From an uncultured Porphyromonadaceae bacterium (GTDB taxonomy: Bacteria > Bacteroidota > Bacteroidia > Bacteroidales > Muribaculaceae), in assembly GCA_900547825.1 (NCBI GenBank), contig URII01000003.1:7883-71882 (forward strand): a stretch of 64,000 bases of DNA. Direction: 5' to 3'. The notes beneath the pieces are model-generated. The model saw only the letters and a program-made list of their open reading frames with translations, was not told the origin of the DNA and made no database searches. The stretch's first letter is position 1. The number at the start of each line of letters is the position of its first letter. Shown here piece by piece: positions 51,142-59,726 of the stretch. Made by a program: the position numbers and the translations under genes.

Positions 51142-52905
51142 TCAGGCTTTGGGATCAGGATCGGCGACACGGATATTAAGCTCCTCAAGCTGACTGTCGT
51201 CGATAGTCGAAGGCGCGTCAATCATCATGTCACGTCCGGAATTGTTCTTCGGGAAAGCGATCACGTCACGGATTGAATCAAGGCCGGCGAGGATAGACAC
51301 CATACGGTCAAACCCGAATGCAAGGCCTCCGTGAGGAGGTGCACCGAACTTGAATGCGTCCATCAGGAACCCGAATTTATAACGGGCCTCCTCCTCGCTG
51401 AGTCCGAGAAGGCGGAACATCTTGTCCTGAAGTTCCGAATCGTGTATACGGATGCTGCCGCCACCGAGTTCGTTTCCGTTCACTACCATATCGTAGGCTG
51501 TGGCACGCACAGAGCCTGTGTCGCTGTCGAGCTTGTCGATATCCTCGGGATTGGGCGAAGTGAACGGATGGTGCATGGCGTAATAACGCTGAGTCTCGTC
51601 ATCCCATTCAAACAGCGGGAAGTCAATGACCCAGAGGCATGAGAATTTCTGCGGGTCACGCAATCCGAGGCGCGAACCCATTTCAAGACGCAGCTCACAA
51701 AGTTGCTTGCGTGTCTTCATCACCGGACCTGCCAGAAGCAGCATAAGGTCGCCCGGGCGCGCGCCGGCTCTCTCGCCCCACGCCTTGAAGTCCTCCTCGG
51801 AATAGAATTTCGACATGGAACTTTTCACAGAACCGTCCTCTTCGAACTTCACCCACATCAGTCCTTTGGCACCGATCTGAGGCCGTTTCACAAACTCGGT
51901 AAGCTGATCAAGTTGCTTGCGGGTGTAACCGGCACATCCGGGAGCCACTATCGCGCCGAGATATTCGGCATCGTCCACAACTCCGAAACCATGACCCGAG
52001 GCAAGATCTTTGAGCTCGACGAATTTCATTCCGAAACGGGTGTCGGGCTTATCACTGCCGTAATACTTCATGGCGTCGGCCCAGGTCATACGGGGGAACG
52101 GTTCGGCAAAATCGATATCCTTAGTATATTTAAAGATGTGTTTTACCAGTCCTTCGAACATCTGAAGCACATCCTCCTGGTCCACAAACGACATCTCGCA
52201 GTCGATCTGCGTGAACTCAGGCTGGCGGTCAGCCCTAAGATCCTCATCACGGAAACATTTCACAATCTGGAAATAACGGTCGAATCCGCTCACCATAAGC
52301 AGCTGCTTGAATGTTTGCGGCGATTGGGGAAGTGCATAAAATTCACCGGGATTCATGCGTGAAGGAACCACAAAGTCGCGGGCACCCTCGGGGGTGGATT
52401 TGATGAGAACCGGAGTCTCGACTTCAAGAAAGCCCTTTGAGTCCAGATAGCGGCGGATCTCGAAAGCCATGCGGTGGCGCAGTTCGAGATTACGGCGCAC
52501 AGCGCTGCGGCGCAAGTCAAGATAACGGTAACGCATACGCAGATCGTCACCGCCGTCGGTATCGTCCTCAATGGTAAAGGGAGGAACTTCGCTCCTATTC
52601 AATATTTTCAGTTCGGAGGCAATGATTTCAATATCGCCGGTGGGGAGATGAGGGTTCTTGTTGGTGCGCTCGGCCACCTTTCCTGTCACTGTGACCACAA
52701 ATTCGCGGCCAAGCTTCGTGGCTACTTCCTGAAGCACAGGATCGGTGTCGTTGTCGAACACCACTTGTGTGATACCGTAGCGGTCACGTATGTCAACGAA
52801 CGTCATGCCGCCCATCTTGCGGGTGCGCTGCACCCAGCCGGCCAGAGTGACGGTGGAGCCGGCATCGGAAATGCGGAGTTCGCCGCATGTTTTGGTTCTG
52901 TACAT
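51142..52905 (-). CDS. aspS: Aspartyl-tRNA synthetase
   Basis: A 587-residue class II synthetase of the bacterial type. ATG 52905 ([11 protein letters not shown]) is chosen, because the longer frame to 52950 would begin within the -7 box. The N-terminal OB-fold binds the anticodon ([15 protein letters not shown]). The class II motif 2 is [28 protein letters not shown]. A GAD insertion domain lies near 290-400, and motif 3 is [15 protein letters not shown]. Length matches bacterial AspRS. It is the first gene of the aspS-Nif3-zinc ribbon operon. Confidence 0.97.
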   Translation of the reverse strand: MYRTKTCGELRISDAGSTVTLAGWVQRTRKMGGMTFVDIRDRYGITQVVFDNDTDPVLQEVATKLGREFVVTVTGKVAERTNKNPHLPTGDIEIIASELKILNRSEVPPFTIEDDTDGGDDLRMRYRYLDLRRSAVRRNLELRHRMAFEIRRYLDSKGFLEVETPVLIKSTPEGARDFVVPSRMNPGEFYALPQSPQTFKQLLMVSGFDRYFQIVKCFRDEDLRADRQPEFTQIDCEMSFVDQEDVLQMFEGLVKHIFKYTKDIDFAEPFPRMTWADAMKYYGSDKPDTRFGMKFVELKDLASGHGFGVVDDAEYLGAIVAPGCAGYTRKQLDQLTEFVKRPQIGAKGLMWVKFEEDGSVKSSMSKFYSEEDFKAWGERAGARPGDLMLLLAGPVMKTRKQLCELRLEMGSRLGLRDPQKFSCLWVIDFPLFEWDDETQRYYAMHHPFTSPNPEDIDKLDSDTGSVRATAYDMVVNGNELGGGSIRIHDSELQDKMFRLLGLSEEEARYKFGFLMDAFKFGAPPHGGLAFGFDRMVSILAGLDSIRDVIAFPKNNSGRDMMIDAPSTIDDSQLEELNIRVADPDPKA

Positions 52906-52947
52906 AGCTATATAGTGATGTATTGTGAAATTTCCATATTTAACGTG

Positions 52948-52955
52948 CAAATTTA
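52948..52955 (-). promoter_or_regulatory. -7 element of aspS
   Basis: Minus-strand TAAATTTG, 42 bases before ATG 52905. It supports the shorter aspS start. Confidence 0.5.
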
Positions 52956-53092
52956 CGAATTTTCATCCAACGTCCATATTATAATTTCCTGAAAGTTGGA
53001 TTCGGTTTGGCAAATAAGTGCCAAAACAAAATTAAAAAGATTAAAGCAGATATCAAATTAAAAACACGCTGCAAAAAAACAGGACGTTATAT

Positions 53093-53122
53093 TTTGCATG
53101 TTAAAAATAATCGCTAATTTTG
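53093..53122 (+). promoter_or_regulatory. Promoter and leader of the exbB-exbD-exbD-tonB operon
   Basis: TTTG (53093-53096), 18 bases, TAATTTTG (53115-53122). Transcription near 53129 leaves a leader of about 135 bases before the exbB ATG. The 52906-53263 gap otherwise holds only the aspS promoter and AT-rich sequence; I see no gene in it. Confidence 0.6.
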
Positions 53123-53263
53123 CGAAAGCGATTTTTGGAAACCTTGCAATGCCAGTGAAAACTCGCCGTCAGGCCAACCTGTGTCGCAGCTATAAAACGC
53201 TAAATAAACTAATTTTATACATCTTAAATTCTATTAATCTATTACAGTAATTTCAATTCAATT

Positions 53264-54097
53264 ATGGAAGCTCAAAAGCCCAACACCCAGCCTGTACGTC
53301 CCGCACAGGCTAAAGCAGAGAAAAAAGGCAGCAACGTGCGCGGCATCAAGAACGCGTTCCTCGTGATCATCGCCTGTTTCATTGTCTGCGTTTGTCTGTT
53401 CGCATTCTGGTTCGGACATGACATGCACTTCGAGGACGGACATCCCATTGACATCTGGGGAACTATCTATAAAGGTGGTATAATCGTGCCTATCCTCCAG
53501 ACTCTCTTCCTTACCGTTATCGTTCTCTCCGTAGAGCGCTGGATCGCCCTCTCAGGCGCCAAAGGCAAAGGCAACATCACCAAATTCGTTGCCGCTGTGA
53601 AAGTATGCCTCGAGAAAAAGGACATCAAGGGCGCTCAGGCTCTCTGCGACAAACAGAAAGGTTCTGTAGCAGCTGTTGTTAAAGCCGCTCTCATCCGTTA
53701 CGAAGAAATGGATGCCAACACCACTCTTTCGAAAGAACAGAAAATAGCCAACCTCCAAAAGCAGGTTGAGGAAGCCACAGCTCTTGAAATGCCGGCTCTC
53801 CAGCAGAACCTTCCCATTGTGGCTACCATGACCACCCTCGGTACTCTCGTCGGTCTTCTCGGTACTGTGATCGGTATGATCAAGTCGTTCCAGGCTCTTG
53901 CCGCTTCAGGTGCTCCTGACTCCACCGAGCTCTCCACCGGTATTTCCGAGGCTCTTATCAATACCGCTTTCGGTATCGCCACCGGTGCATTCGCTGTTAT
54001 TTCCTACAACTTCTACACCAACAAGATCGACAACCTGACCTACGCTATCGACGAAATCGGTTTCTCGATCGTGCAGACATTTGCTGCCACCCACTAA
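53264..54097 (+). CDS. exbB: ExbB/TolQ-family proton channel subunit
   Basis: A 277-residue inner-membrane protein that, with ExbD, uses the proton gradient to energise TonB. Three helices are visible: about 24-48 (FLVIIACFIVCVCLFAFWF), about 68-88, and a C-terminal pair region near 180-260 containing the conserved VATMTTLGTLVGLLGTVIGMI. A cytoplasmic region of about 80 residues lies between. The N-terminal Pro/Ala/Lys-rich extension is usual for Bacteroidota. It is the first gene of the operon, and codon use looks highly optimised (many C-ending codons), consistent with strong expression. Confidence 0.95.
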   Translation: MEAQKPNTQPVRPAQAKAEKKGSNVRGIKNAFLVIIACFIVCVCLFAFWFGHDMHFEDGHPIDIWGTIYKGGIIVPILQTLFLTVIVLSVERWIALSGAKGKGNITKFVAAVKVCLEKKDIKGAQALCDKQKGSVAAVVKAALIRYEEMDANTTLSKEQKIANLQKQVEEATALEMPALQQNLPIVATMTTLGTLVGLLGTVIGMIKSFQALAASGAPDSTELSTGISEALINTAFGIATGAFAVISYNFYTNKIDNLTYAIDEIGFSIVQTFAATH

Positions 54098-54160
54098 TCC
54101 CCTGTTACAGTTAATTTTATAAACAAGTCAATCAACAACACTTTATATAATTAAAGTAAT

Positions 54161-54880
54161 ATGGGAAAAGTAAAAATTAAAAGAAAAAGCACTCTCATCG
54201 ACATGACCGCGATGAGCGACGTGACTGTTCTTTTGCTTACTTTCTTCATGTTGACTTCAACATTTCTCCAGAAAGAGCCCGTCACTGTAATGACCCCGTC
54301 GTCAGTGTCGGAGGAGAAGGTGCCTACAGCCAACCTGGCATCCATCCTTGTCAGCCCCGAAGGAAAAGTGTTTATATCGGTAGCCGGTGAAGCCGACCTC
54401 AAGAACTTCGACGAAAGTTGGGGCACCGAGGCCATCCGCGCCGCCATCATCAAGGAGGCTGTGAGAGAATACAACACTCTCCACCCCAAAAAGAAAGTAG
54501 AATTATCGGAGGCAGACGTAGCGACATTCTCCAAACTCAACATGTTCGGAGTTCCGTTCAGCTATCTCCATAAATTCCTGAGCATGTCACAAGTAGAGCA
54601 GGACAAGTTCATCAGCGATATGTCCAACCCCATGGTGGGCATACCCATTGACGACAACAAGGACCTGAACCGACCCAACGAGTTCCAGATCTGGATGCGT
54701 GCCATCCGTAACTCGGGCAACGACAACCTTGCCGAAGCCATGAAGAAAGGCGAAGGCATTGCCGTGAAAGCCGACAAGGGAACCGATTATGAGACGGTGC
54801 ACCATGTCCTTGACAACCTCCAGTCGCTCAAGATGAACCGATTCAGCTTAATGACAGCCCTTAAAACTGAGCAAGATTAA
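54161..54880 (+). CDS. exbD: ExbD-like biopolymer transport protein (first copy)
   Basis: A 239-residue protein with one N-terminal helix holding the conserved proton-path aspartate (DMTAMSDVTVLLLTFFML, about 12-29) and a long periplasmic domain. It is longer than E. coli ExbD (141 residues) because of an insertion in the periplasmic part, a Bacteroidota feature. It lies 63 bases after exbB and two bases before the second exbD copy, so the two subunits are made together and may form a heterodimer inside the ExbB pentamer (inference). Confidence 0.92.
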   Translation: MGKVKIKRKSTLIDMTAMSDVTVLLLTFFMLTSTFLQKEPVTVMTPSSVSEEKVPTANLASILVSPEGKVFISVAGEADLKNFDESWGTEAIRAAIIKEAVREYNTLHPKKKVELSEADVATFSKLNMFGVPFSYLHKFLSMSQVEQDKFISDMSNPMVGIPIDDNKDLNRPNEFQIWMRAIRNSGNDNLAEAMKKGEGIAVKADKGTDYETVHHVLDNLQSLKMNRFSLMTALKTEQD

Positions 54881-54882
54881 TT

Positions 54883-55626
54883 ATGGCACAGATAGAACAG
54901 TCCGACAAAGGAAAGAAGAAAAAAGGAGCGCAGAAAAAAATGTCGATCCATGTGGACTTCACCCCCATGGTGGACATGAACATGCTTCTGATCACGTTCT
55001 TTATGCTCTGTACCACTATGATCAAGTCGCAGACCCTCAAGATAGCGTTGCCATCAAACGAAAAGGTCGAAGACTCTCAGATGAACCAGGCTAAAGAATC
55101 GGAGGCCATAACCATAATCCTTGCCACCGAACGTGACAAGGACGGCAACATCCGCAAGGATGAGAATGGCCGCCCCATGAATATCGTTTATTACTACGAA
55201 GGTCAGGCCAAGGTAGCCGACGAGAACCACGACGGTATGCTCGACGAGAACAACCTTAAGAAAGAGACTTTCCTCGGTAATGAAGGTACAGCCCAGCGCG
55301 GCATCCGTCGCGTACTCCACGACCGCAACAAGCAGGTACTTGAAAAGATCGACGCACTCAAAGAGAAATGGCGCAACAAGGAGTTCTCGCCCAACAAGGA
55401 CAAGAACGACTCTATCTACCAGGCCAAGGCAAAGGAGATCCGCAACGACTCCCTGCTCACCCGCCCTGTAGTGATTATCAAGGCCACTCCCGAAGCATCA
55501 TGGGAAAGCCTGATCGGCGCTCTCGACGAAATGCAGATCAACCAGATATCGCGTTATCAGATCGACAACATCAACAAAGTTGACTCGGCGCTGATACTCG
55601 ACTTCTTAGCCAAGAACCCGAAGTGA
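54883..55626 (+). CDS. exbD: ExbD-like biopolymer transport protein (second copy)
   Basis: A 247-residue paralog. A Lys-rich cytoplasmic start (KGKKKKGAQKK) precedes the helix DFTPMVDMNMLLITFFML with the conserved Asp near residue 31. The periplasmic domain contains a charged insertion (ATERDKDGNIRKDENG) and ends in the usual SWESLIGALDEMQINQISRY-like module. Tandem exbD genes are common in this phylum. It lies 48 bases before tonB. Confidence 0.92.
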   Translation: MAQIEQSDKGKKKKGAQKKMSIHVDFTPMVDMNMLLITFFMLCTTMIKSQTLKIALPSNEKVEDSQMNQAKESEAITIILATERDKDGNIRKDENGRPMNIVYYYEGQAKVADENHDGMLDENNLKKETFLGNEGTAQRGIRRVLHDRNKQVLEKIDALKEKWRNKEFSPNKDKNDSIYQAKAKEIRNDSLLTRPVVIIKATPEASWESLIGALDEMQINQISRYQIDNINKVDSALILDFLAKNPK

Positions 55627-55674
55627 TTTCCGATGACAGATATATATTAACTGACCTAAAAGAAACCTATACAT

Positions 55675-56532
55675 ATGGCAAAAGATGTAGATCTTTCATC
55701 GAAAGAATGGCGTGACCTTATTTTTGAAGGCAAAAACAAGGAATATGGCGCATACGAAATGCGTAGCGGAAGCGACTCCCGTCACAACCGCGCCATGATC
55801 GTGATCGTCATTGTAATCGCCGCACTTTTCCTCGTTGCGTTCCTCGTCAACACCGTTATCAAGAGTGTCGAGGCCCGTCCTGAAGACACCAACGAACAGG
55901 CCATGGTGGAAATGGCCACTGACCAGGTGGAAGAGGAAGAGCAGCAGGAGGAAGAACCCCAGCGTGTTGAAGAGAAACAGCCCGAAGTAGTGCCCGAAGA
56001 AGTGCTCAACACCATGAAAGCAACCGAGCTTAAGATCACCGCCGACAATGAAGTGCGCGAAGAGATCAAGAGCCAGGATGAAATTCAGGAGAGCACCACA
56101 GCTGTGGGCAACACTGACTTCGACAAAGGTACTGACGACCTCAATGTGGTCCGTACCCATAAGGACGAAGTGGTTGTGGAAGAAGTGAAACCCGAACCCG
56201 TAGACGACAACAAAGTCTTCGACGTGGTGGAACAGAACCCGGTATTCCCCGGTGGCGAAGCAGCCCTGCTCAAATACGTGGCAGAGCATATCCGCTACCC
56301 GGCCATGGCTCAGGAGAACAACATCCAGGGCCGCGTGGTAGTACAGTTCGTAGTTACCAAGACCGGATCGGTAGGCCAGGTGAAAGTGGTTCGCTCCAAG
56401 GATCCCGACCTCGACAAGGAGGCTGTGCGAGTTGTGAAGTCGCTGCCCAAATTCACTCCCGGCAAGATGAACGGCCATGCAGTGAACGTGTGGTACACAC
56501 TTCCCATCAACTTCAAGCTTCAGGGTGTCTAA
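55675..56532 (+). CDS. tonB: TonB energy transducer
   Basis: A 285-residue protein with a cytoplasmic start (about 1-40, including GKNKEYGAYEMR, typical of Bacteroidota TonB). It has one membrane helix (about 43-64) and a Glu/Val/Pro-rich periplasmic spacer (about 78-180). The C-terminal TonB domain (about 190-285) shows VFPGGEAALLKYVAEHI, GRVVVQFVVTKTGSV and VWYTLPINFKL. It contacts TonB-dependent receptors such as those at 29.9 and 59.7 kb. It is the last gene of the operon and is followed by a very strong terminator. Confidence 0.95.
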   Translation: MAKDVDLSSKEWRDLIFEGKNKEYGAYEMRSGSDSRHNRAMIVIVIVIAALFLVAFLVNTVIKSVEARPEDTNEQAMVEMATDQVEEEEQQEEEPQRVEEKQPEVVPEEVLNTMKATELKITADNEVREEIKSQDEIQESTTAVGNTDFDKGTDDLNVVRTHKDEVVVEEVKPEPVDDNKVFDVVEQNPVFPGGEAALLKYVAEHIRYPAMAQENNIQGRVVVQFVVTKTGSVGQVKVVRSKDPDLDKEAVRVVKSLPKFTPGKMNGHAVNVWYTLPINFKLQGV

Positions 56533-56573
56533 TCGTTCTGAACATCAAGGCTGACGCCTTATCCGTATAACCG

Positions 56574-56607
56574 CGGGGGCCGTCCTACACAAGAGGGACG
56601 GCCCCCG
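56574..56607 (+). terminator. Terminator of the TonB operon
   Basis: A 12-base-pair GC stem (CGGGGGCCGTCC / GGACGGCCCCCG) with a ten-base loop, then TTTGCATAG. It is the strongest hairpin seen in the window. Confidence 0.9.
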
Positions 56608-56639
56608 TTTGCATAGTTTGTGAAAAAAGACTATATTTG
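56608..56639 (+). promoter_or_regulatory. Promoter of the M3 peptidase gene
   Basis: TTTG (56608-56611), 20 bases, TATATTTG (56632-56639), 44 bases before the ATG. The -33 is the first sequence after the terminator stem. Confidence 0.7.
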
Positions 56640-56683
56640 CCCTTACCATCAGAAAATAACACTATTAAATTGTTAATACACCA

Positions 56684-58771
56684 ATGAAACGGTTAATCTT
56701 CGCGCTCATAATCCTGACTACATTTATGGCACAATCACAGAACCCATTATTTCAGAACTTCACTACAGTGCACGGCACTGTTCCCTTCAATTCCATAACT
56801 CCCGCCCTTATGGAGGAAGCCATAGAACGCGGCATAACCGTAGGCTTGCAGGAAGTGGATGCAATAACCCGTCAGCGCTCCATGCCTGATTTCGAAAACA
56901 CCATAGTGGCTCTCGAAAATTCCGGCAAAGACCTGGATCGCGCCCTCGGAGTGTTCTTCCCCCTTCTCGAAGCCCTCAACTCCGATGAGATGAACGAGAT
57001 TGCCATGCGCATCACACCTAAGCTTAGCGACTATTCAACCTCCATCAATCTCAACGAGGAACTTTGGAAACGGGTAAAGCAGGTGTATGACAACCGCGCC
57101 AAATTCCAGCTTTCAGCAGAGGATTCGATGCTTCTCCAGAAAACATACGACTCGTTTGCCCGCAACGGAGCATTGCTTGAAGGCCCGGCACGTGAGGAAT
57201 ACAAAAAACTCAACGCCGAGCTTAGCGAGCTTACCACCGTATTCGGACAAAATGTGCTTAAAGAACTCAACACATACGAAATATGGCTGAAAGCAGAGGA
57301 TCTCGCCGGGCTCCCCGAAAGTTCCGTTGAGGCGGCAGCACTGGCAGCCAAAGAGAAAGGCCGCGAGGGAGAATATCTGTTCACACTTGCACAGCCCACT
57401 TATATGGCGTTCATGAAATATTCCGACCGCCGGGATCTGCGTGAAAAGATGTACCGCCTCTATATGGGCCGCAACATGAAAGGTGACTACTCCAACATGG
57501 AGATCATGAAACGTATAGCCGATGTGCGCCGCCGCATAGCCAACCTCCTCGGGCATAAGACATTCGCCGAGTATCAGCTTGAGAACACCATGGCTGAAAA
57601 GCCGGCCAACGTGTATAAGCTTCTCAACGAGCTTGCCGAAGCCTACCGTCCGGCCCAACAGCGCGAATTTGCCGAACTTGCCGCATTTGCATCATCTAAA
57701 GAGGGCCACGACGTTAAGCTTATGCCTTGGGATTATAGCTATTACAGCAACAAGCTGCGCGCCGAACGCTATGCTTTCGACGAGGAGGCATTGCGTCCTT
57801 ACTTCGAACTTAACAATGTGATAGCCGGAGTATTCGGACTGGCTGAGAAACTTTACGGCATAAAATTCACAAAACGTGATGACATAGAGGTATATCACCC
57901 CGATGTAACCGCCTATGAGGTAACCGATGCCGACGGCTCATATCTCGGTGTGCTCTACACCGACTTCTTCCCCCGCGACTCCAAACGTCCCGGCGCATGG
58001 ATGACCAACTTCAAGGAGGAATGGATTGAGGAGGACGGCAAGCCGTCGCGCCCCCATGTCACCATTGTGATGAACTTTACAAAACCCACCGAGTCAAAAC
58101 CCGCCCTTCTCACACCCTACGAGGTAGAGACATTCCTACACGAATTCGGACATTCGATTCACGGAATGCTTGCCGCCACACGCTATGCGTCAATGTCAGG
58201 AACCAATGTTTACCGCGACTTTGTGGAGCTTCCGAGCCAGTTCAATGAAAATTACCTCACGCAGCGTGAATTCCTCGACGGCTTCGCACGCCACTATCAG
58301 ACAGGCGAACCCATACCGCAGAACCTTGTGGACGCGCTGATAGCATCCTCGCAGTTCGGCGCCGCTTATGCCTGCCTGCGTCAGCTCAATTTCGGGTTCA
58401 TAGACATGGCCTGGCATGATGCTCTTGAACCAGTGGCCGATGCAGTAGGGCTGGAGATCAATGCCGGCAAACCGGTAGAGATGTTCGCTCCGGTGGAAGG
58501 CACTCTCATGTCGCCGCAGTTCAGCCACATATTCTCAGGCGGTTATGCCGCCGGCTATTACAGCTACAAATGGGCCGAGATGCTTGACGCCGACGCGTTC
58601 GCGCTGTTTGAAGAACGTGGCATATTCGATCCTGCCACCGCCAAGTCGTTCCGCGAGAATATACTTGAGCGGGGAGGCACCGAACATCCAGCCAAGCTCT
58701 ACCGCCGTTTCCGCGGTCAGGAACCGACTATCGACGCCATGCTGCGCCGCGACGGCATAACCAAGAAATAA
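56684..58771 (+). CDS. dcp: M3-family oligopeptidase (dipeptidyl carboxypeptidase type)
   Basis: A 695-residue thimet-type metallopeptidase. The zinc site is FLHEFGHSIHGML near residue 483-495, with the third ligand downstream in the FVELPSQFNENYL block. A short signal peptide (FALIILTTFMAQSQ) points to the periplasm. Length and the early SMPDFENTIVALENSG segment match Dcp/oligopeptidase A proteins. It probably trims short peptides imported through the outer membrane or released by proteolysis. It is followed after 39 bases by an M48 protease gene. The Dcp assignment is by family; substrate preference is not readable. Confidence 0.9.
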   Translation: MKRLIFALIILTTFMAQSQNPLFQNFTTVHGTVPFNSITPALMEEAIERGITVGLQEVDAITRQRSMPDFENTIVALENSGKDLDRALGVFFPLLEALNSDEMNEIAMRITPKLSDYSTSINLNEELWKRVKQVYDNRAKFQLSAEDSMLLQKTYDSFARNGALLEGPAREEYKKLNAELSELTTVFGQNVLKELNTYEIWLKAEDLAGLPESSVEAAALAAKEKGREGEYLFTLAQPTYMAFMKYSDRRDLREKMYRLYMGRNMKGDYSNMEIMKRIADVRRRIANLLGHKTFAEYQLENTMAEKPANVYKLLNELAEAYRPAQQREFAELAAFASSKEGHDVKLMPWDYSYYSNKLRAERYAFDEEALRPYFELNNVIAGVFGLAEKLYGIKFTKRDDIEVYHPDVTAYEVTDADGSYLGVLYTDFFPRDSKRPGAWMTNFKEEWIEEDGKPSRPHVTIVMNFTKPTESKPALLTPYEVETFLHEFGHSIHGMLAATRYASMSGTNVYRDFVELPSQFNENYLTQREFLDGFARHYQTGEPIPQNLVDALIASSQFGAAYACLRQLNFGFIDMAWHDALEPVADAVGLEINAGKPVEMFAPVEGTLMSPQFSHIFSGGYAAGYYSYKWAEMLDADAFALFEERGIFDPATAKSFRENILERGGTEHPAKLYRRFRGQEPTIDAMLRRDGITKK

Positions 58772-58810
58772 TCCCATCCTCTCTCCTCACCATTTCCCTT
58801 TATCTGAATT

Positions 58811-59689
58811 ATGAAAAAAATCGTCAGAATCCTATCCGCAGCCGCCATTTCAACGGCCATATGCGGAAGTGTGCCGGCTCAGGCGTTCGACTGGATGAGC
58901 CTCTTGTCCGGCGGCATGAAAGTAGTGCAGTCCATGTCGATTTCCGATCAGGAAATAATGCAGTATGTGGGCCAGTATGTGATACAGCTCGACCAGCAGA
59001 ACACCGTGCTGACAGGCAGCAACCCATACGCGGTGAGGCTGCGCAAACTCACTGCCGGGCTTAATGATGTAGACGGAATTCCGCTCAAGTTCAAGGTCTA
59101 CAAGGTGAACGAGATCAATGCGTTTGCCTGTGCCGACGGCAACGTACGCGTCTACACCGGCCTTATGGATTTGATGAACGACGATGAAGTGCTCGGAGTC
59201 ATAGGCCATGAAATAGGCCATGTGGCCCACAAGGACACCAAAAACCAGTTCAAGAAAGCGCTGCTCACAGCTGCCGCCCGCGACGGACTTACATCGCTCG
59301 GAGGCAGCATAGCGCGCCTGTCGAAATCATCGCTCGGCGACATCGGCGAGGCTATGGTAGGCGCCAAGTATTCACGCAAAGCCGAGGAGGCCGCCGACGA
59401 TTACGGCTACAAGTTCCTGAAAAAGAACGGCAAGAATCCCTGGGCAATGGCCATGGCGTTTGAAAAAATGCAGCAACTTGAAAGCAGCGGCGCCCAAGGG
59501 CCTATGATGCAACTGTTTTCATCGCATCCCGACACGGCAAAACGCATCAAACGTATGAGTGAAAAGGCCCGTAAAGACGGTTACACACGTCCCGGCACCT
59601 CGTCGGCCTCATCCTCCTACAAATCGTCAGGCACAACCGGAAGTAACAACGCAAAACGCACCCAAGTAGCCAAGACTAAGAAAAGATAA
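58811..59689 (+). CDS. Exported M48-family zinc metalloprotease
   Basis: A 292-residue protein with a signal peptide (ILSAAAISTAICGSVPAQA). The M48 domain has zinc motif VIGHEIGHVAHKD near residue 133, and the third ligand region RKAEEAADDYGYKFL (Glu-rich, near 195). A Ser/Thr/Lys-rich tail (about 258-292) is likely disordered. This matches Bacteroidota relatives of LoiP/YcaL, periplasmic proteases tied to outer-membrane quality control. It lies just after the M3 peptidase gene and converges with the receptor gene. Confidence 0.9.
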   Translation: MKKIVRILSAAAISTAICGSVPAQAFDWMSLLSGGMKVVQSMSISDQEIMQYVGQYVIQLDQQNTVLTGSNPYAVRLRKLTAGLNDVDGIPLKFKVYKVNEINAFACADGNVRVYTGLMDLMNDDEVLGVIGHEIGHVAHKDTKNQFKKALLTAAARDGLTSLGGSIARLSKSSLGDIGEAMVGAKYSRKAEEAADDYGYKFLKKNGKNPWAMAMAFEKMQQLESSGAQGPMMQLFSSHPDTAKRIKRMSEKARKDGYTRPGTSSASSSYKSSGTTGSNNAKRTQVAKTKKR

Positions 59690-59726
59690 ACACGGTAAAC
59701 CTCTCAACAAGGCGCCTCTTACCCTA

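Noticed and set aside
54161..55626. Tandem exbD genes as a novelty
   Set aside because: Two exbD copies between exbB and tonB are a common arrangement in Bacteroidota.
55696..56478. 260-codon open frame on the minus strand opposite tonB
   Set aside because: It is His/Leu/Phe-rich, which arises from the complement of Glu/Val-rich TonB codons. There is no start context, no family match, and the plus-strand gene is certain.
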